In this document: positions 6,685-11,382 of the stretch, piece after piece
How the letters are laid out: each line of letters begins with the position of its first letter
How positions within the stretch are numbered: position 1 is the first letter of the stretch
Assembly: GCA_027604185.1 (NCBI GenBank)
Contig: JADGKB010000209.1
Location: forward strand, 1-11,382
DNA from: Boothiomyces macroporosus
Lineage: Eukaryota; Chytridiomycota; Chytridiomycetes; Rhizophydiales; Terramycetaceae
Direction of reading: 5' to 3'
Length of the DNA stretch: 11,382 nt
The notes under the pieces: generated by a model
Told to the model about the DNA's origin: nothing
Seen by the model: only the letters and a program-made list of their open reading frames with translations
Database searches by the model: none
Made by a program: the position numbers and the translations under genes

Positions 6685-6805
6685 ATCAGTTGAAACCTCG
6701 CCAATTTAGTATGAAAATCACTTTATCACAAGTATCTTTGACTATTTCTATTGCCTTGAACCAAACACAAAATCAGTGTTATGCACCGGCTCATAGTTGA
6801 TAAAC
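6685..6805. other. 121-bp convergent intergenic gap
   Basis: This separates the stop codons of AGMO-like gene 2 (+) and the SLF2-like candidate (-). AATAAA overlaps the plus-strand stop codon (6680-6685). Nothing else is recognised here. Confidence 0.5.
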
Positions 6806-9661
6806 TCATGGATTTATTATTAATCTAACTACAGTTTCCAATCTGAGCAATTCGTCTTTGACAAGTGATCTGTCCAAATACATACCCATTCTATCATCTA
6901 TCTTATTGTGAAAAACCCTAAATGCCTTTGCTACTACTTTTGCCGAAGTCTAAGATCAGAAATGGATAACCTTTTGCTCTAATATCCTGGGTTTCGAAAG
7001 CAATATTCCAAAAATCAGTAGTGCATCATAGGTTTCTTCATAGCTTGGTGTGTCTTTGGAAAAAAGTTTCAGTTGGTTAAGTGATTCAAATGCGGTTTCA
7101 AGAGAGATATCATCTTGTACATCCAGAGCAATTCTGTCCCAGCTTAGCAATATACACAAAGAAAACTGCTCAGCTACATTTATCAACCTTGGACACGAAT
7201 AGTCAAACAAAAATGACTTCAACAGCTTGTAGAGATTTAGTTTAAATACGCTATTTTCGGACAAAAATCCATTAATCATATTCCTTATCCATTGGTTCCT
7301 CACGTCAATCCATTCCAGTCTTTCGATATTATTGATTAAAGCTGATATAGATTTAACTGCAGATATTTGATACACTTCCATACGATCATCCAACAGCATT
7401 AATGAAAGTATATCTAATAAATGAACATTGTCAACGGTTGTGAAGCTTTGTTTTTGAAAAATGAGACACAGCAGTTCAAGGACATAGGAAGTGATAATAA
7501 ATGAGGCTTCAGTTGCTAATTTACGGTCAGCGTGCTCTTCCACTGTTTTAGTGTAACCCTCTAATTTGAAATCTTTTGAAAAAATCCCTGGAGAAACACC
7601 CGCAATCAGAAACAGTTGTATAAGATCGTCATACACAAATTTCATATTAGGGTGACCTGCAACATTTTTCAGCTCTGTGACTATATAAATCGATTGATTG
7701 GAAAGTAATATCCTTGCCAAATTTGGGAAAAAATTGGATGGTGGCAACCATTCATGACTTAGCCAATAGCTAAACAACTCTGCTCCAAAAAACTCCAAGA
7801 TGTTTTCAGAGGTAATATCATCCAATTTTTCAACCCCTTTCCACACTTCAAAGTCAATTTTGAAAGCTAAAGGTGGTGAAATTACATTAATGTGCTGAAT
7901 AAAGTGATTTCTAGTACCTTCTTCAATAATTTTGTGATCAATGTTGAACTTGCTGGATATTTTCTCTAAACTGTGTTTGTTTGAGCTTATTGGCGAAGAC
8001 GTTATCATAGTTTCAAGCTCGGCATACTTTGTAGTTTTCTGCTTAAAGTTCGAAGCCTTTTTCAAAAGTTTTTGCAAATCATCTAAATCATCCAATGATG
8101 AATCTCTTTTAAATTCGAATTTAGGAGTGTTTCTGGTGGATCTAAGTCCTCTTCGGCTATTTGGCGGTTCTCGAATAGAGTCAGACATCTTTGGCCGCTT
8201 AGGTGTATCGTTTCCAGGTTCATTTGATTCTCTTTTCATTTTTTGTCCGAAATTGGGCAACACACCTAGATCATCTTTTGCTGAAATAGAGTCCTCTAGA
8301 ATTTCTGAATCAACCAATATCGAAACTTCTGTAAATTGCTTTTCATTTAATTTTGCATTTGAATCCTCCACTTTCTTATCCAGCAAATAATCAGACAAAA
8401 AGTCTTCGTCATCCGAAATACTTCCAATAACCGGAGCAGCTACTGGATCCATATCAAATTCAGGGAAATCAAATGCAGGATTAGAGAAAATATCCAGATT
8501 ATTCGGACTGGCGCTTTTGATTGGGCTTTTCACAGCTATCTCTAGTCTTTCTTCTGAATTTCCATCAGTAGTGGACTTGACAGGACTGGTCTCTCTTTTA
8601 GCAACATGAGAAAGAATTTGGCTAATCTTGATTGGACTAATAGACTTGGTTGGGCTGATACTTTTTGTTGGACTGATAATCTTTGTTGAGCTGGTAACAT
8701 TTGTAGGGATGGATGGGCCAGTTTCCTTGCCCGGATTGATGGTTTGTACCGGGCTTTCTGAATTTTCTCTCTTTGGTGAGTTTTTAGGGGAAAGGTTCTT
8801 TATCTGTATTTCTTTTTTCACAGCAAAGTCAACTTCCACAATTTCAACATTTTTCTGGTTCTCCTTAACTATTTCAACAACAGTAGTATTCTCCTGAATT
8901 ATTATGGACGATTCTCCAAGGACAGTGGTATTGTTACTAGTCGCGGTAGGAACAACAGGGGTATTATCATTCTGGTGACCTTTTTGTTTCAATCTACGCG
9001 CAAGCTTGCTTGGAGTTGGGGGAATACTTTCCTCCTCGGGAGATGGCATTCTTCGGATAGTTCCTTGCGATGATTTGTGCAGAATTGGACCCAATTTTCG
9101 AACTTTCATAGGCTTACTATTAGCGTGACTTTCATCTGGTATTGTAATAATATTCCTTTGACCAGAGACTTTGGACCGCTGTTTTTCTGGTGATTCTTTA
9201 GGAATTAATGAAACAAATTCTGGTGATTTTTTGTCTGGATTTTTTTGTGATTCATTCAAATCTGGTGGGGTATATTTCTGTAACAATCTACTATTGTTTG
9301 CGGTACTATCTGGTTTCTGGCACTTTGATTTGCGCTCTGATAATGGGATTTTTGACAATTTAGAGCTGTCGGCCTTTTTCACCTTTGAAATTACCTACAG
9401 TCAGGGAATTTGTACTTGCACACAATCATCATCTTCTATTACAACAACATCCTGCTTTGGATCCTTTACAAATTTGGAGCTGGTTTTCTTGGATGTTGGT
9501 GTATTTGGTCTTTTTTCAATTCTAGTTATTTTCGGGGTCTTCACCCCTACAACCTGGATATTATTTTCCTTGAAATCGACCTTTTCCGTTTTACTATTGT
9601 CTGGCAATACTGGTGTAGACTCTCTAGGAGTCTTTTTGAAGAAGTCTGTAATTTTTTTCAT
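6806..9661 (-). CDS. Candidate SLF2/Nse6-like (CANIN-type) genome-stability protein, three exons
   Basis: Exons 9661-9416, 9394-6971 and 6949-6806, with two 21-nt introns, encode 937 aa. The N-terminus reads MKKITDFFKK, a PCNA-interacting (PIP) box shape with Met in place of the usual Gln. Residues 71-79 (DVVVIEDDD) fit a SUMO-interaction motif with acidic flank. Residues 83-540 are disordered, with at least nine S/T-P-x-K/R CDK consensus sites, including a tandem ISPTKS repeat at 322-338, and NLS-like basic runs near 467-484. From about 513, an SLDDLDDLQKLLKK segment leads into a mostly helical globular region running to the end, closing with RVFHNKIDDRMGMYLDRSLVKDELLRL. That closing pattern and the overall layout resemble the CANIN domain of SLF2/Nse6-type Smc5/6 adaptors. 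This is recognition by eye from weak similarity; a different PCNA- and SUMO-binding nuclear protein is possible. The ATG at 9661 is chosen because it places the PIP-like motif at the N-terminus. Confidence 0.6.
6950..6970 (-). other. Intron, 21 nt, SLF2-like gene intron 2 (phase 0)
   Basis: It starts GTTATC (a weak donor), contains CTGAT and ends CTTAG. Removal joins SKPRILEQK to TSAKVVAKAFRVF and a 47-residue charged helical tail. Retention meets TGA at the fifth codon. Confidence 0.75.
8627..8680 (-). repeat. Imperfect 18-bp tandem repeat coding ISPTKS
   Basis: About three units of 18 bp encode IISPTK-SISPTK-SISPIK within the disordered region of the SLF2-like protein. Each unit is a full CDK consensus (S-P-x-K). 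Base differences between units show it is not a recent expansion. Confidence 0.7.
9395..9415 (-). other. Intron, 21 nt, SLF2-like gene intron 1 (phase 0)
   Basis: It starts GTACAA, contains CTGAC and ends TGTAG. Removal joins DDDCVQ to VISKVKKADSS. Retention meets TGA at the fifth codon, which would cut the protein to 86 residues. Confidence 0.82.
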
Positions 9662-9741
9662 GATCAAATTGAAACTTTTCGGACAGATATCTGGATTCAA
9701 AATGATTTATTTACAAATTTAGAGGTGGAACAATTGGACTT

Positions 9742-10848
9742 TTACAAGTTGGGAGAGAGAGCTCTTATTTTCTTTCCTTTTGCAGCATTCTGTCCTGCAG
9801 TGTGCCCAGTAGAGCTGGCAACTGGTGGAGGTGATTTACGACTAGCACTGTTTGAGTTGCTATTTGATTTGTTGCCTATGCCTTTTGTGTTAGATTGAGC
9901 ATCAGCTGATTTGTTTGCAGAAGAGTTGGGCTTTGAATTTTGCTTTCCATTAGAATTTTTTGCAATAGTAACCCCTTGGGCAGCATTTTCATTTCCATTT
10001 CCATTATCTTGGGTTGAAGACGAAATGCCAACAATACGAGAGGCTTGATTTCCATGTGGGCCATCACCTCCTAGATTTACACCGTCATTAATTACTCCAT
10101 TATTTGAACTTTGAGCTCCTTGATCTCCGGAACTATTGTTTCCCGCTTGGTTATTGTTGGAATTTGACTTTTGATTCACGGTCTTGCCAGAAGCACCTTT
10201 CCCTTGAGTTCCCAGGAGGAAAGCACTGTTGGAATTCTGTGGGTTCCCTTGGCTACTAGTGGCCTCTTTAATGGTTGCTTGGATGATAGAGTTGACTGGT
10301 ACATTGCCGAGTGCTGCCGTTGCCAGATTGGAAATGGATGGGAGAATTCGTGCATCTCTGACGGTCCCCATCATCAACGCGAGCTGCTGGGCATTCTGGT
10401 TGGGGTTGCTGGCGATCGCTTGAAGACCGTTGAGAACAGTGGGGGTAAATGTCAAGATGTTGCTGTTGGCTTCGGCTCCAGCCTGACCAGCAGCTGCAAC
10501 CAGAATCTGTCGCTGTTCGTTCTCGTTGATTTCGGCGTTGAATGCAACTTGGGCCAGAGTTGCAATTGTAGCAGGATCGGTGACCTCCCCACTTCCAATC
10601 AGGTTAATTGCGTTGGATACCATCTGTACATCACCCAAGAAATTTCGAACGGCAGTTAGCGCGTTTTGGCCCTTTTGAGCAGTAATCTGAGAACTTGGAT
10701 CTCCAGTCTGACTAAAAACTGTTGCAGTAGCTACGTTGGCTCCAGATAGCACTTCACCAGCTGCTGGAACTTGTGTTTGTACGTTTACTTTTTGAACTGG
10801 GACAGCAAAAATAGAGGAAACAAAGATCAAAGTAGAAAGTGATTTCAT
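9742..10848 (-). CDS. Secreted Asn/Ser/Gly-rich protein of unknown function
   Basis: The 368-aa product begins with a clear secretory signal, MKSLSTLIFVSSIFA, with likely cleavage near residue 15-16 before VPVQK. Residues 35-195 are predicted by eye to be mostly helical, Ala/Gln/Asn/Val-rich and without charge clusters (for example NALTAVRNFLGDVQMVSNAI). Residues 200-345 are low-complexity N/S/G/Q, with a possible N-glycosylation site (N-S-S near 238). The end is basic (KGKKIRALSPNL). No cysteine occurs anywhere, no GPI-type hydrophobic C-terminus is present, and no catalytic motif is recognised. It could be a cell-wall or matrix protein; that is inference from composition. It is intronless and lies 80 bp downstream of the SLF2-like gene's start on the same strand. 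The ATG at 10848 has an overlapping out-of-frame ATG 4 nt upstream (10852). Confidence 0.8.
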   Translation of the reverse strand: MKSLSTLIFVSSIFAVPVQKVNVQTQVPAAGEVLSGANVATATVFSQTGDPSSQITAQKGQNALTAVRNFLGDVQMVSNAINLIGSGEVTDPATIATLAQVAFNAEINENEQRQILVAAAGQAGAEANSNILTFTPTVLNGLQAIASNPNQNAQQLALMMGTVRDARILPSISNLATAALGNVPVNSIIQATIKEATSSQGNPQNSNSAFLLGTQGKGASGKTVNQKSNSNNNQAGNNSSGDQGAQSSNNGVINDGVNLGGDGPHGNQASRIVGISSSTQDNGNGNENAAQGVTIAKNSNGKQNSKPNSSANKSADAQSNTKGIGNKSNSNSNSASRKSPPPVASSTGHTAGQNAAKGKKIRALSPNL

Positions 10849-11164
10849 ACATTGACTGTAAAATTGTGTAGTTTATATCTAGGATTTTTACATCCCTCAC
10901 ATGCTCAGGTTCAGTGTAAGGCTCTGTTGACTCGGTCCATGTATCCAATACACAAATAGTTGTAAAAAGTATCTTTTCTGTGATTATTGGTAGAGGCGCT
11001 TGCATTCAAGATATTGAGTCTGGCATACAATTATTGAGTTGGTATATAAAAATCAATGGTTATTCATTGCAATCATTCAGAAAATTCCTTTTTTCCGAAC
11101 GTCATAAAATACAGTTGCTTCGAATGTTTCATTGCCAATCGAATATCAAAGCCATTGGGGGGTT
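10849..11164. promoter_or_regulatory. 316-bp region upstream of the secreted-protein gene
   Basis: On the minus strand TATAAAC (10871-10877) lies 22 nt before the secreted-protein ATG, giving a very short 5' UTR. Minus-strand CCAAT and ATTGG elements occur around 11130-11160. Short open frames on both strands here show no recognisable protein. I see no RNA gene or repeat. Confidence 0.4.
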
Positions 11165-11380
11165 TCAAAGTTGAACAAATTTAAAAATGTACAACAAAAA
11201 TTTGCTGACATCATGTATAATTCCTCTCCCACCCAACCCATAATTGGGGGCAGTAAAGGGCAGACCAACCTGGGCAGAACCCTTCAGTGAGCCATTAGTA
11301 GGAACTAGGAACAGTGTAGAAGACTGTAGACGCATATCAGAAAGATCATTACTATTCTTGTTGGAATCGAATTGGTCTTC
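11165..11380 (-). CDS. Possible 3' end of a gene running off the right edge
   Basis: On the minus strand a frame is open from the window edge to TGA at 11165-11167, about 71 codons. The section around 11215-11345 is richer in G and C than the flanks and reads like protein (for example LFLVPTNGSLKGSAQVGLPF), with normal-looking codons. The last 20 residues are less convincing, so an ultrashort intron or an earlier true end may exist. I do not recognise the protein. A 71-codon open frame can also occur by chance, so this stays tentative. Confidence 0.35.
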   Translation of the reverse strand, partial: EDQFDSNKNSNDLSDMRLQSSTLFLVPTNGSLKGSAQVGLPFTAPNYGLGGRGIIHDVSKFLLYIFKFVQL

Positions 11381-11382
11381 CA

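Noticed and set aside
7941..8390. 149-aa plus-strand frame inside the SLF2-like gene
   Set aside because: Antisense shadow; Ser/Phe/Leu-rich because the opposite strand codes Lys/Glu/Asp-rich disorder.
9171..9898. Plus-strand frames of 183 and 162 aa over 9171-9898
   Set aside because: They cross the SLF2-like exon junction and run antisense to supported genes; hydrophobic runs are complements of Lys/Asn codons.
10171..10659. 162-aa plus-strand frame opposite the secreted-protein gene
   Set aside because: Antisense to an ORF with a signal peptide and coherent domains; no start context or domain.
11220..11340. Possible tRNA or structured RNA in the GC-richer edge segment
   Set aside because: No acceptor-stem pairing or T-loop (GGTTCRANYCC-like) pattern could be placed.

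Overview
The window reads as a compact, gene-dense piece of a fungal nuclear genome, moderately AT-rich outside a few exons. I cannot name the species. Support for a fungus: a Gcn4/CpcA-type bZIP factor, TAF7, protein-isoaspartate methyltransferase, a TIMMDC1-like complex I assembly protein, two alkylglycerol-monooxygenase-like membrane hydroxylases, and TATA and CCAAT boxes just upstream of start codons. The most distinctive feature is intron size. Rebuilding four genes gives eight introns, all 19-22 nt, all GT...TAG. Each rebuilt reading frame restores protein sequence that fits the neighbouring exons or the family.

Layout. (1) 153-956 +, Gcn4-like bZIP with no in-frame ATG where its N-terminus should begin. 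(2) 1026-1689 -, PCMT in three exons (207 aa), convergent with the bZIP gene. (3) 1826-2444 -, Tim17/22-family membrane protein in two exons (199 aa). (4) 2459-3523 +, TAF7 in four exons (333 aa); its start codon lies only 14 bp from the divergent start codon of gene 3. (5) 3752-5167 + and (6) 5371-6684 +, tandem intronless AGMO-like hydroxylases that keep the same promoter module and a nearly identical catalytic patch. (7) 6806-9661 -, a 937-aa protein in three exons with an N-terminal PIP-box-like motif, a SUMO-interaction-like motif, many CDK-type S/T-P-x-K/R sites and a helical C-terminal half; I suggest an SLF2/Nse6-like (CANIN) Smc5/6 adaptor. (8) 9742-10848 -, a secreted, cysteine-free, Asn/Ser/Gly-rich protein. 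(9) 11165-11380 -, a possible 3' end of another gene that runs off the window.

The genes are housekeeping and accessory nuclear genes, not an operon or a pathway cluster. The functional links visible are the AGMO pair (ether-lipid type chemistry, shared promoter design) and the TIM/TAF7 head-to-head pair. No tRNA, rRNA, CRISPR, transposon or insertion sequence is apparent. The points most worth following up are the ultrashort introns, which nearly all carry in-frame stops, the PIP+SIM protein, and the missing ATG of the Gcn4-like gene.
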